A stretch of DNA of 64,000 nucleotides from Rhodanobacter denitrificans (lineage in GTDB: Bacteria; Pseudomonadota; Gammaproteobacteria; Xanthomonadales; Rhodanobacteraceae). Location: contig NZ_QFWQ01000005.1 in assembly GCF_003335105.1 (NCBI RefSeq), forward strand, positions 62,001 to 126,000, given 5' to 3'. The notes beneath the pieces are model-generated. The model saw only the letters and a program-made list of their open reading frames with translations. It was not told the origin of the DNA and made no database searches. The translations under genes were made by a program, and so were the position numbers. Position 1 is the first letter of the stretch; each line of letters begins with the position of its first letter. Positions 1-8,371 of this stretch are shown in pieces.

Positions 1-1338
1 TCGGCAGCGCTGCGCCGCGCACGATGCGTGCGCCGGTGAAAGTCACGTCCGCGTCCATCGCCTGCCAGCGGTCGGTGCGGAACGGTTCCACCGGCAGCAG
101 CTTGTCGGCGGGCTGCGGCGTGGCGTCGCCGCGCCGTTCCTTGCCGGCACGGGAATCGGCGCCGATCAGCGGGGCCAGGTCGGCGAACTGCAGCAGTTTG
201 GAGTGCAGGTCGCCGCTCAGCTTCGGCCGCGCACCGCCGGTGACGAACAGCAGGTTGCCGGCCAGGTCGCTGCCTCCGACGCGGCCGCGGAAGCCCTGGT
301 AGTCGTAGCGGCTGCCGTGGCGGTGCAGCTCGGCCTTGAGATGGCCCTCGGTGGCGTAGGGCGGCGTGTCGGGCAGGGTGATGCCGGTGATCGGGTAGAG
401 CCTGGCCATGCTTGAGCCGGAGAACCACAGGCGCACGTCGAGCGCGCCCAGGTGCAGCGGATCGGTCAGCGTGCCGACCAGCGCTATGTGGCTGTCGCCG
501 ATGCGCAAGTCGGCCTGCAGCGGGAGCGGCATGCTCTTGTCCTGCAGTGCCAGCACGGCGCCGGTGCGGCCCTTTCCCTTGAGCGGGCTGCCCTGGTAGC
601 TGCCTTCGGCGGTCCAGCCGAACTGGTAGACGGTCGATGCGGTCGCCTGGCCGACCCGCTCCGGCGTGGCCTCGCTGCCGGCCATGGCCTTGGTCGCCGC
701 CGCGCCGGCTGTCTTGCCGGCCTGCTCGCGCGCAGCGCTGGATTGCTGCGCCACGATCTGCTCGTAGGGAATGGCTTGCTGCAGCGGCTCCACCACCAGC
801 TGCAGCTTCACCCGGTTGGCGGCATCGTCGAGCGTGATCAGCCCCTGGTCGAAGCCGATCGTACCCAGCTGCAGTTTCCAGGCGGAGGGCGCGGTGCTTT
901 GCGGCAGCGCGAAATCCCAGCTGGCGCGGCCAGACTTGTCGCGCTCCAGGTCGACCGTGGGGCGCACCAGTTGCAGCGTGGGCACCTCGATGCGGTGCGC
1001 AAGCAACGCCGGCAACGACAGCCGGAAACGCAGCGCGTCGAGGTGGGCGAACTGCGGTTGCGCGGCCCAGTCCGGATTGGCGATGCGGATATCGCGCGCG
1101 GTGAACTCGGGCCACGGCAGCCACGAACCGGGCCAGCCGGCGAGGCGGTCGCGCCGCCAGTCCACGGTCAGCGCGCCGTTGATCGCGAACGGTCGTCCGA
1201 TCGCCTGGCTGACCTTGTCGCCGATGAACGGCTTCATGCGGTTCCAGTCGAACGTGGCGACGGCGACCAGCAGCATCGCGAACAGCACCAGCAGCGTGCC
1301 CGCGACCCAGCTGAGTACTTTTCGGCTGCGTTGCATCC
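1..1338 (-). CDS. AsmA family protein, N-terminal part (runs off the window)
   Basis: The frame is open from an ATG at 1338 to the left edge, giving 446 residues of a longer protein whose C-terminus lies outside the window. It opens with a short basic segment (MQRSRK) and one hydrophobic helix at about residues 8-27. The next stretch, with FDWNRMKPFIGDKVSQAIGR, is the typical AsmA start, and the rest is beta-rich and periplasmic. AsmA/TamB-like proteins span the envelope and are implicated in outer-membrane assembly and lipid transport. Family identity is from sequence character; the exact role is unknown. No linked partner gene is visible, and the upstream gap to the next minus-strand gene is about 150 bp. 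Confidence 0.85.
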
Positions 1339-1490
1339 GTCACTCCTGCGGCGGTTGGCCCGCGCGTCGGGTGGACGCGTCGAGGCACCGCGCCCAGTGA
1401 TAGCCGCAGGGATGCAAAGGTTATGTGGTGATGGCCGCCGGCTTTCAGATCCCGTTCACGCGCGGTCGCCGGGGCACGCCCTGCGGCGGA

Positions 1491-2084
1491 TCAGGCTGCG
1501 ACCTGGCTCTGGGCCCGCCGGCTGATGCAATACACCGCCGCGGGCGGCAGGTTGAGCAGGGCGCTGCCGAGCCGGTGGGCCTGCAGGCCCAGCCGCGCGA
1601 GCAGGGCTGGCGGCAGCGGGCAGCGCGGGCCGTAGGTGAACTGGTAGAACATGCCGCCGCTGCGCAGCTGGCGTTCGAACACACCACGCATGATCGCGGC
1701 GACCTGGCTTGACGGCATCGACAGCAGCGGCAAGCCGCTGACCACGGCGCAGGCGCGTTCGTCGCCGAACAACGGCTCGGTGTCGCCGAGCCGGGCCGCG
1801 TCCATGTGCAGGATGGTCGCTTCCGGGTAGCGCCGGCCCAGCGTGTCGGCGAGGTGCGGATCGGCCTCGACCAGAGCCAGCCGGTGCAGCGGCACGCCAC
1901 GCGCCAGCAGGGCACGGGTCAGCGCGCCGGTGCCCGGCCCCAGTTCGATCACCGGGCCATCCAGCGCGCCGACGCGGCTGGTCATCAGCCGTGCCAGCGC
2001 GGCGCCGGACGGCGTCACCGCGCCGATGCCGCGCGGGTCGCGCAGCCAGGCGCGCAGGAAAGTCAGGGTGTCGTGCAAGGGCAT
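1491..2084 (-). CDS. PmtA-like phospholipid N-methyltransferase (class I SAM)
   Basis: A protein of 197 residues with a SAM-binding motif I (VIELGPGTGALT) at about residues 40-52 and the downstream acidic residue in LALVEADPHL. The start LHDTLTFLRAWLRDPRGIGAV and the overall layout resemble bacterial PmtA-type phosphatidylethanolamine N-methyltransferases and rRNA-dimethylase-like folds. I chose the ATG at 2084, preceded by GGAAA, over a TTG codon at 2138. If it is PmtA, it would methylate PE at the inner membrane to phosphatidylcholine; psd, which makes PE, is also in this window at 36.6 kb. Family assignment is probable; the substrate is inferred. Confidence 0.72.
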   Translation of the reverse strand: MPLHDTLTFLRAWLRDPRGIGAVTPSGAALARLMTSRVGALDGPVIELGPGTGALTRALLARGVPLHRLALVEADPHLADTLGRRYPEATILHMDAARLGDTEPLFGDERACAVVSGLPLLSMPSSQVAAIMRGVFERQLRSGGMFYQFTYGPRCPLPPALLARLGLQAHRLGSALLNLPPAAVYCISRRAQSQVAA

Positions 2085-2162
2085 GCAGTGGTTTCCGCGC
2101 TCGGCTGGAGATGCACGGTAACCGACGCGGGTGAACAAAATGTTTGCAGCGGTGTGGTGGCG

Positions 2163-3101
2163 TCAATGCGCCGCTTTCGCCTCGCGCACCGGCACGTCGA
2201 TGCTGCACAGGTCGACCTTGCCGGCCGGCCGGGCATAGAAAGCATTGCGCCCGTTGCGCTTTGCCTCGACCAGCGCGGCGAAGCTGGCGCTGCCGGTGCG
2301 CAGCACCTCGATCGCCGGGCGATCCTTTGCCGGAATGTCGGCGGCCAGCCGTACCGACTCGATGGCGACGCGTTGCGCCGGCTTCGTATAGAAGCCCATT
2401 GGTTCCGCGCCGCGCGGCAGTCCGGACAGCAGCGGCATGCCTTCCAGCACGCGGCCGGCCACGGCGAGGTTGCGGTCCAGCCGTCGCGGCGCCTGGCCGA
2501 TCACCGCGTACAGCGAGCTGCCGCTGCCGGTTTCCGGGGCCACGTCGCGCGCCACGCCGACCATGCCGTAGCAGTGCGCCAGCCATTGCTGCCCGCTGGC
2601 CGGGTCGCGCGCCACCGGAAAGCCTTCGCTGAAGCCCACCTCGGGCGCGTATACGTCGCCGTCCGGCAGCGGCGTCCACGGCAGCTTCGCGTCGATCGGG
2701 CGGGTGAACTCCGGCGGCAGCGTCCTGCTGGCCTTGCCCAGGGAACGGATCTTGCTCTTGTCGCCGTTGTCGTCGTCGTTCGGGTCGCCCCATTGGGTGA
2801 CGAAGTTGTCCTGCACCCGGATGATCGCCAGCCCGTCGAAGTAGTGGTTGCGCACCAGGGTACGGATGTTCGCCGCGTGCAGCGGGGTGAAATCCGGCGC
2901 CAGCTCGATCACCACGCGTCCGGTCGGCAGTTGCATGAACAGCAGGTTCTGTGGATCCGGCGTGCGCCACTCCGCCGGTGTGGATCTGGCCAGGATTTCC
3001 TTCGCCGTCGGCGTGGGCTTGTCCTGTTCGGCGGCGACGGCGGGCAGCACGAGCAGGCTGCCCGCCAGGGCGAGTGCGATGGCGAGATGGCGATGGAGCA
3101 T
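2163..3101 (-). CDS. Exported cyclophilin-type peptidyl-prolyl isomerase
   Basis: A protein of 312 residues beginning with a signal peptide (hydrophobic core ALALAGSLLVLPAVA, then Ala-Ala at the likely cleavage site), so a periplasmic location is expected. Cyclophilin features follow: GRVVIELAPDFTPLHAANIR, then a region with the order F-D-G-L-A-I-I-R-V-Q-D-N-F-V-T-Q-W-G-D, equivalent to the FHRVI..FMIQGGD active-site segment but with Ile-Arg-Val replacing the usual motif. The domain is longer than minimal cyclophilins because of inserted loops. The ATG at 3101 has an AAAGGGA ribosome site; an upstream in-frame extension to 3218 has no signal peptide at its start and was not used. Substrate proteins cannot be guessed. 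Confidence 0.85.
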   Translation of the reverse strand: MLHRHLAIALALAGSLLVLPAVAAEQDKPTPTAKEILARSTPAEWRTPDPQNLLFMQLPTGRVVIELAPDFTPLHAANIRTLVRNHYFDGLAIIRVQDNFVTQWGDPNDDDNGDKSKIRSLGKASRTLPPEFTRPIDAKLPWTPLPDGDVYAPEVGFSEGFPVARDPASGQQWLAHCYGMVGVARDVAPETGSGSSLYAVIGQAPRRLDRNLAVAGRVLEGMPLLSGLPRGAEPMGFYTKPAQRVAIESVRLAADIPAKDRPAIEVLRTGSASFAALVEAKRNGRNAFYARPAGKVDLCSIDVPVREAKAAH

Positions 3102-3274
3102 GGCATTCCCTTTGCACGTAGAGATGGGCGAGGGCAGCAACTTAGCAGAGTGCCGATGGGCATGGCATCGAGGCCCGCACTGATGCCTCGTAACAGCGCT
3201 GTCTTGCAAGCTGGGCATGCTTTCCGCGGTGCCGAGGCAGGGTTTGATCCGTCGTCGCGCTTGATGGGCGAACG

Positions 3275-3318
3275 TGAAATATATTCTTTAATATATTGAA
3301 ATATAAAAGAAATATTTC
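3275..3318. promoter_or_regulatory. AT-rich island upstream of the chemoreceptor gene
   Basis: A 44-bp stretch that is almost entirely A/T within otherwise GC-rich DNA. It is built from GAAATAT, AATATATT and ATATTTC elements, several of them mutually inverted. It lies 65 bp before the chemoreceptor start and about 175 bp upstream of the cyclophilin gene on the other strand. It is a natural place for a promoter and for a xenogeneic-silencer or bending protein; no canonical -35/-10 pair can be assigned with confidence. Confidence 0.4.
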
Positions 3319-3383
3319 GTCACCGGCTCAAGTAAACGAAGCGGCAGCCGTTAGATGGTGACCTCGCCAGCCTTGATTCCCTC

Positions 3384-5027
3384 ATGTCCCTGCGCTTCGC
3401 CCTTCCATCCCTCTCCTCTTTCGGCGCACGTCTGGCAGCACGACTGGCCGGCACCGTCGTATTGCTTTTGCTGGTGTGCGCCGGGTCTGCCATGTTGCTC
3501 GCCAGGGCCGACACGCGGCTGCAGCAGGTGGTGTCGGATACCCTCGCACCGGTAGCGGACGTGGGACGGATCCAGAACGACTACAACGATATGCTGCAGG
3601 CGGTGACGCATGCAGCGCTGACCGAATTGCCCTCGTCTGTCGATGACGCCGAGACCCAGATCAAGGGCCGCCGCATTGACGTCCAGAAGCATTGGCGGCC
3701 GCTCAGGGAGAGTGGCCTGGGTGCCGGGCAACGGCAGCTGTTGACGCTGGTGGAAGCGCATCGCGCTGCGGCGGATTCGTCGATCGACGAGGCCGTCGCC
3801 CTGCTCAAGTCCGAGCAGTTCGACTTGGCGAGGCTCAAGGTCTCGAATGACGTGGAGAACGCCTTCGGTCCGCTCAAGAGCGATTTTTCGAACCTGTTTG
3901 CATTGGCGCTCGCTGCCGGCGATTCGCAGGCTACCCTGCAGCATGTGGCGAACCGGCGCGGGCTCCATGCGCTGATCCTCCTGGTGCTTGCCGCGCTGGG
4001 CCTGACGCTGTGGGTGGATCTGCGCATCATCCGGTCCCTGACGGGGCGCCTGGCGGTTGCGGCGCGGGTGGCCACGCGCATCACCCAGGGCTCGCTGGGC
4101 GAGCCGGTCGAACCCGGGCACGATGACGAGATCGGCCGCCTGCTGCGGAGCCTCGACGGCATGGACCGCCAGCTCGCCGCGGTGGTCGGCCAGGTGCGGG
4201 ACCGGGCCTGCATGCTCGACGGCAATGCCGCCGGCATCGCCGATGGCAATGACGCGCTCAGTCGACGCACGGAGCTGCAGGCGATGCAGTTGGCGCGTAC
4301 CTCCGGCGCCATGGCCAGCATCGCGGCGACTCTTTCCGAGAGTGCGCGCCTGGGCAGGGACGCCGATCGCGCAGCGAGCAACGCACGCGAGCAATCCGGG
4401 CATGGCCGTCTTGCGGTCGGCGAAGCCATCGGTTCGATGGAAGCCATCGACCGCACCAGCCGCAGCATGGGCGACATGCTGGACATGATCGATCAGGTGG
4501 CCTTCCAGACCCGACTGCTTTCCCTCAATGCGGCCATCGAGGCCGCCCGGGCCGGCGAGCACGGCCGCGGATTCGGGGCCGTGGCCACCGAGGTGCGCCA
4601 GCTGGCCCAGCGAAGCGGGGAGGCGGCACGGGATATCCGTGGCCTCGTCAAGGCGAGCGACGACGCCGTGCGCAGCGGCCTCAGCCGTGTTGCCAGGGCC
4701 GGTGAGGTGATCGAAAGCATCGGCAGCAGCGTCGATCGCCTTGCCGAAGCAATGGCGGCCATGCTGGTGGCCGGCCGCGCGCAGGCCAGCGAGATCACGG
4801 CCGTGAACCAGGCGGTGATCGACATGGATGCGATGACCCGGGAGAATGCCGCACTCGGCGAGCAGGCCGCCGCGGCGAGCCGTGCGATGAGGGAGAGCGC
4901 CACGGCGCTGCTGGACGAAGTCGGCTTCTTCACCCTCGTGGAGACGGCGGCCCCGCCGCCAGCCATCGACGAGGTTGCCGTGTCTTCGCGAACCATGTTC
5001 GCCGCTCCACTCCCGGTTCTCACCTGA
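3384..5027 (+). CDS. Methyl-accepting chemotaxis protein
   Basis: A protein of 547 residues with an inner-membrane receptor layout: TM1 at about 18-40 ([17 protein letters not shown]), a four-helix-bundle-like periplasmic region to about 190, TM2 near 193-212, a HAMP segment at about 213-265, and a long coiled-coil signalling domain. The hairpin tip begins at about residue 371, with [20 protein letters not shown]; receptors normally have Asn where this has Arg (QTR). It would couple ligand sensing to CheA/CheW, but no che genes are nearby. It is followed after 18 bp by a c-di-GMP-type protein, suggesting a bicistronic operon. The ligand is unknown. The start lacks a strong Shine-Dalgarno sequence. 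Confidence 0.92.
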   Translation: MSLRFALPSLSSFGARLAARLAGTVVLLLLVCAGSAMLLARADTRLQQVVSDTLAPVADVGRIQNDYNDMLQAVTHAALTELPSSVDDAETQIKGRRIDVQKHWRPLRESGLGAGQRQLLTLVEAHRAAADSSIDEAVALLKSEQFDLARLKVSNDVENAFGPLKSDFSNLFALALAAGDSQATLQHVANRRGLHALILLVLAALGLTLWVDLRIIRSLTGRLAVAARVATRITQGSLGEPVEPGHDDEIGRLLRSLDGMDRQLAAVVGQVRDRACMLDGNAAGIADGNDALSRRTELQAMQLARTSGAMASIAATLSESARLGRDADRAASNAREQSGHGRLAVGEAIGSMEAIDRTSRSMGDMLDMIDQVAFQTRLLSLNAAIEAARAGEHGRGFGAVATEVRQLAQRSGEAARDIRGLVKASDDAVRSGLSRVARAGEVIESIGSSVDRLAEAMAAMLVAGRAQASEITAVNQAVIDMDAMTRENAALGEQAAAASRAMRESATALLDEVGFFTLVETAAPPPAIDEVAVSSRTMFAAPLPVLT

Positions 5028-5045
5028 TCGGACGGTCAAGCTCGC

Positions 5046-6851
5046 ATGAGCATGGTTATTGGTCCAGACAATCGCGGTCCATCCCTGCTCGACCAGGCGG
5101 CTGGCGGCAGCGGACTGCGGGCGGTGTTCCAGCCGATCGTGCGGCTCGATACCATGACGGTGGTGGCGCACGAGGGCTTGTGCCGGCCGGCGGAAGGAGC
5201 CCGGGACCTCAGCGTGCTCGACATGCTCGACCTGGCTCGCGCCAAGGGCCGGCTCGGCGAGTTCGAACTGCTGGCTGCCCGCACTGTCTGTTCCGCCTTT
5301 GCCATGCAGTCTGCGGGCGGTCGTTTGCTGGTCAATCTCAGCGCGCACACCATCATGGACGGCGGGCTGCAGCCGGACCAGCTGATCGCCGCGCTGTCGA
5401 GGGCGGGCATAAGCCTCGACCGCATCACGATCGAGATCACCGAACGCGACATCGTGGAGAATCCGGCCGAACTCGCCCACGCCGTCGGTTATCTGCGGGC
5501 GCGCGGCACGCGCATCGCGCTGGATGATTTCGGCAACGGCCACTCCAATTTCGAAATGTGGAACGAACTTCACCCCGAAATAGTGAAGATCGATCGCTAC
5601 CTGGTGCACGGGCTGGCGCGAAGCGCCGAAAAGCTCGCGATCGTCCGTGCGCTGTGCAGCGTCGCCGAGACGCTCGGCGCCGATCTGGTGGGCGAGGGCG
5701 TGGAAGATGCCGCGGACCTGCGGCTGCTGCGGGAGCTGGGCATTTCCTACGCGCAGGGCTTTCTGCTTGGACGACCGCTGACCGAGGCCGTCGTTGCGGT
5801 CAGTGACGAGGCCCGCGAAGCGATCCGCGGGCACACGGTGCCGGTGCCGCCGCGGCCGCGCGGCCCGGTCACGCAACGGCCGCTGCAGGCGGGTCACCTG
5901 GTGATTCCCGCCCCGGCCGTCACCCTGCAGCAGACCAACGACGACGTGGCGGCGCTGTTCGCGCGGCACGACGAACTGCATGCCGTGGCGGTCACCGACG
6001 CGGAACGTCCGGTGGGCCTCATCAATCGCCGCGTGTTCACCGAGCGACTTGCGCAGCCGTTCGCGCGCGAGCTGTTCGGGCGGAAATCCTGCGAGGCCTT
6101 CATGCACGTCGCACCCCTGCTTTGCGAGGAGGGCCAGTCGGTGGAGAGCATGGCCGACGTGCTGCGCGGCGAGGACCAGCGCTACCTGACCGACGGTTTC
6201 ATCATCACCCGCGACGGGAATTATCTCGGGCTCGGCACCGGCGAGTCGCTGGTGCGGCGCGTGACCGAGCAGCGCATCGAGGCGGCGCGCTATGCCAATC
6301 CGCTCACCTTCCTGCCGGGCAACATACCGGTGACCGGGCACATGGAACGCCTGATCCGCGAGCAGCGCGCATTCGTTGCCGCCTATGTCGATCTGAACGA
6401 CTTCAAGCCGTTCAACGACCAGTACGGCTACTTCCGGGGCGACGAGATGATCCGCCTGCTGGCGGCGATCCTCACCGCGCGGATCGATCCGGCATGCGAT
6501 TTCGTCGGCCACATCGGCGGCGACGATTTCATGCTGCTGTTCCAGAGCGCCGATTGGGAATCGCGCTGCCGGACGGTCATCGCCGAATTCAACGAGCGCT
6601 CGCGTGCCCTGTTCGATGCCGAGGATCTCGCCCAGGGCGGCATCGAGGGCGAGGACCGTCGCGGTGCGCGGCAGTTCTTCGCGCTGGCCACCGTGTCGAT
6701 CGGTGCGGTGCGCGTCCAGGCGCCGTTTCCGCGCCGTCCCGAAGTCATCGCCACGCTCGCCGCCCGGGCCAAGCGGCATGCCAAGCGCGAACGGCTTGGC
6801 TTCCACGTATTTCTGGCTTCCGCGAGCGAACCGGTCGCGTCCGTCACCTGA
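5046..6851 (+). CDS. EAL-CBS-GGDEF protein, probable c-di-GMP phosphodiesterase
   Basis: A protein of 601 residues. The N-terminal EAL domain (about 25-265) keeps catalytic features: HEGL with Glu43 (EGL instead of EAL), VNLS, EITERD, DDFGNGHSN with Asp160/161, VKID, VGEGVE and QGF. A CBS-pair region spans about 275-400. The C-terminal GGDEF domain (about 425-590) has GGDDF at 491-495, a conservative Glu-to-Asp change, and lacks an RxxD inhibitory site (the Arg position is Pro). Phosphodiesterase activity is therefore likely, while cyclase activity is uncertain and the GGDEF domain could be a GTP-binding regulator. It probably forms an operon with the chemoreceptor just upstream. No membrane segment is visible, so it is cytoplasmic. 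Confidence 0.9.
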   Translation: MSMVIGPDNRGPSLLDQAAGGSGLRAVFQPIVRLDTMTVVAHEGLCRPAEGARDLSVLDMLDLARAKGRLGEFELLAARTVCSAFAMQSAGGRLLVNLSAHTIMDGGLQPDQLIAALSRAGISLDRITIEITERDIVENPAELAHAVGYLRARGTRIALDDFGNGHSNFEMWNELHPEIVKIDRYLVHGLARSAEKLAIVRALCSVAETLGADLVGEGVEDAADLRLLRELGISYAQGFLLGRPLTEAVVAVSDEAREAIRGHTVPVPPRPRGPVTQRPLQAGHLVIPAPAVTLQQTNDDVAALFARHDELHAVAVTDAERPVGLINRRVFTERLAQPFARELFGRKSCEAFMHVAPLLCEEGQSVESMADVLRGEDQRYLTDGFIITRDGNYLGLGTGESLVRRVTEQRIEAARYANPLTFLPGNIPVTGHMERLIREQRAFVAAYVDLNDFKPFNDQYGYFRGDEMIRLLAAILTARIDPACDFVGHIGGDDFMLLFQSADWESRCRTVIAEFNERSRALFDAEDLAQGGIEGEDRRGARQFFALATVSIGAVRVQAPFPRRPEVIATLAARAKRHAKRERLGFHVFLASASEPVASVT

Positions 6852-6877
6852 GCTGCATCAGGGCGGCCGTGGTTCCT

Positions 6878-6906
6878 GGAAACCGCAGGTCGCGCTGGCG
6901 GTTTCC
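6878..6906. terminator. Stem-loop between convergent genes
   Basis: A perfect 9-bp stem (GGAAACCGC pairing with GCGGTTTCC) and an 11-nt loop lie between the convergent EAL-GGDEF gene and the CHAD gene. There is no clear T-tract, so termination is a positional inference. Confidence 0.45.
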
Positions 6907-6912
6907 GCACCC

Positions 6913-7764
6913 TCATCCGGCAAGTTCTGCCGTCGCCCTGGCTGCGTCGGCCGTCGCATTGCGCAGTTCCAGGCGGAGCTGGGCCGGGCTTCTATGATCC
7001 GCATCGAGCCTCGCGAGATGGCGCCGCAACAGGCGAAGATCTTGCTGCCGGCCCAGGGCATCGGTCATGCGCTTGAGTTCGCGCATGTGCCGTCGGGGGT
7101 GCGCCGGGTCGACGACATACGGCGACATGGCGGAAGCCTTCGCCATGGCATCGAGCTGCAGGCGCAGTCGACGCAGGCGACGACGCCAGCGATGGAGCAG
7201 GCCGACGGTATCCCGGCGCCGGGCATCGTCTTCGCTGCGTTTGGTGCGGCGCTGGCTGCGTTTCAATGCCCGCGCCATGGCTTGCGGACTGACACGTTCC
7301 CACGGCAGGGCGGAAAGCGCCTGGCGAATCCGGCCAAGTTCGCTTCTTCGCGCGGCGAAGTCGGGGTCCGTGGCCAACGCACTCCGCAACGCCTGGTTGC
7401 AGACCTCTTCAAGGGCGACGGCAGGGGCATGCCACGGCGCTGCGCTTCCACCCACGGCCAGCGACTGCGCTGTCTGCATCGCGACGAATGCATCGCGCAG
7501 TGCGGAGAGGCCCCGTGCTAGCTTGCGCAGGCGACGATCGATCCGCCGGGTTGCGTGATCCGGCATCGGCTCCGCCAGCGCAAGGATCGCGCGAAGCGAA
7601 CGGATCCCTTTGCGTGCCCGATGAATGCCGGCGTGCCTGTTCCGGGTATTGGCCAGCGCCCGGTCGATCGCGCGGCATTCGCGCCCCGCAAGCACGGCCA
7701 ACGCCCCGCCGGGCGTGATGGCCATGGGTTGAGCGCGGGATGGTGTCGATTCTGGAACAGGCAT
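6913..7764 (-). CDS. CHAD domain-containing protein
   Basis: A protein of 283 residues, rich in Arg, Leu and Ala and almost all helical. It carries the conserved basic and histidine pattern of CHAD domains: RHAGIHRARKGIRSLRAIL near residues 43-61, and later LLHRWRRRLRRLRLQLDAM and RRHMRELKRMTDALGRQQD. CHAD domains bind polyphosphate and are often found alone or with CYTH phosphatases; no CYTH partner is visible here. I placed the start at the ATG at 7764, which follows CAGGGG, although the frame stays open to 7860. The gene is convergent with the c-di-GMP gene and divergent from padR. The protein is strongly basic, consistent with an anionic-polymer ligand. Confidence 0.85.
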   Translation of the reverse strand: MPVPESTPSRAQPMAITPGGALAVLAGRECRAIDRALANTRNRHAGIHRARKGIRSLRAILALAEPMPDHATRRIDRRLRKLARGLSALRDAFVAMQTAQSLAVGGSAAPWHAPAVALEEVCNQALRSALATDPDFAARRSELGRIRQALSALPWERVSPQAMARALKRSQRRTKRSEDDARRRDTVGLLHRWRRRLRRLRLQLDAMAKASAMSPYVVDPAHPRRHMRELKRMTDALGRQQDLRLLRRHLARLDADHRSPAQLRLELRNATADAARATAELAG

Positions 7765-7947
7765 GGCCGGCCCCTGGCAAGGCAGGTTGAGCGTCGTATC
7801 CCTGTTTGTCGTATGCGACGGTGCCTCTTTCATATCGCGACCGGCGCTGGATACCTCCATGATGCCCGTGTTCGCACGAAGCGCACAAACATGAGTGCCC
7901 GACCACGGCTGCCGGTTGGCCGTGGCATGACTTCAGGCCCATGGACT

Positions 7948-7966
7948 AGTGTCAAGTTAATACTAT
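7948..7966 (+). promoter_or_regulatory. Candidate PadR operator and promoter
   Basis: The 17-bp imperfect palindrome AGTGTCAAGTTAATACT (6 of 8 arm positions pair) overlaps a TACTAT sequence that could be a -10 box, 40 bp before the padR start. An inverted repeat sitting on the promoter of a PadR-type regulator fits autorepression. Binding is inferred. Confidence 0.45.
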
Positions 7967-8005
7967 GATTCACTCAACTCTGGGTGGCAGTGCGGGTGAG
8001 CCGAA

Positions 8006-8371
8006 GTGGACGACAGCTCGGGCCAGTTGAAGAAGTTCCAGAAGGAGCTTTCCAGCGGCACCGTGTCGCTGGTGCTGCTGGCGGTGCTGGGGCAGTCGCG
8101 CCAGCCGATGTACGGCTACCAGATCGCCAAGAGGCTCGAAGAAACGGGCGAGGGGGTGCTGGCCGGCAAGCAGAGCGCGCTGTATCCCGTGCTGCGCAAC
8201 CTGGAGGCGGCCGGCCTGCTCGCCAGCGAGGTGGAGCCGTCCGTCAGCGGGCCGCCGCGCCGCTATTACCGCATTACCAAACCGGGGCGCGAGGTACTGC
8301 GCGAATGGGTCGCCGCATGGAACGCCACCCGCGATTCCGTCGACAACGTCTTGCAAGGAGGGGTGTCATGA
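8006..8371 (+). CDS. PadR family transcriptional regulator
   Basis: A protein of 121 residues starting at GTG 8006. It has the PadR winged helix: GTVSLVLLAVLGQSRQPMYGY (the segment ends with the family's M-Y-G-Y), KQSALYPVLRNLEAAGLL as the recognition region, and a beta wing ending RYYRITKPGREVL. The C-terminal helix is short, as in the small PadR class that works as dimers. Its stop overlaps the next start (ATGA), so it is translationally coupled to the membrane protein gene behind it. Such pairs usually mean the regulator controls its own operon in response to membrane stress or small molecules; the signal is unknown here. Confidence 0.92.
   Translation: MDDSSGQLKKFQKELSSGTVSLVLLAVLGQSRQPMYGYQIAKRLEETGEGVLAGKQSALYPVLRNLEAAGLLASEVEPSVSGPPRRYYRITKPGREVLREWVAAWNATRDSVDNVLQGGVS

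Noticed and set aside
3351-6806. A 1151-codon open frame on the minus strand opposite the chemoreceptor and EAL-GGDEF genes.
   Set aside because: It mirrors well-defined plus-strand proteins and shows no family features; such long antisense frames are expected in GC-rich DNA.
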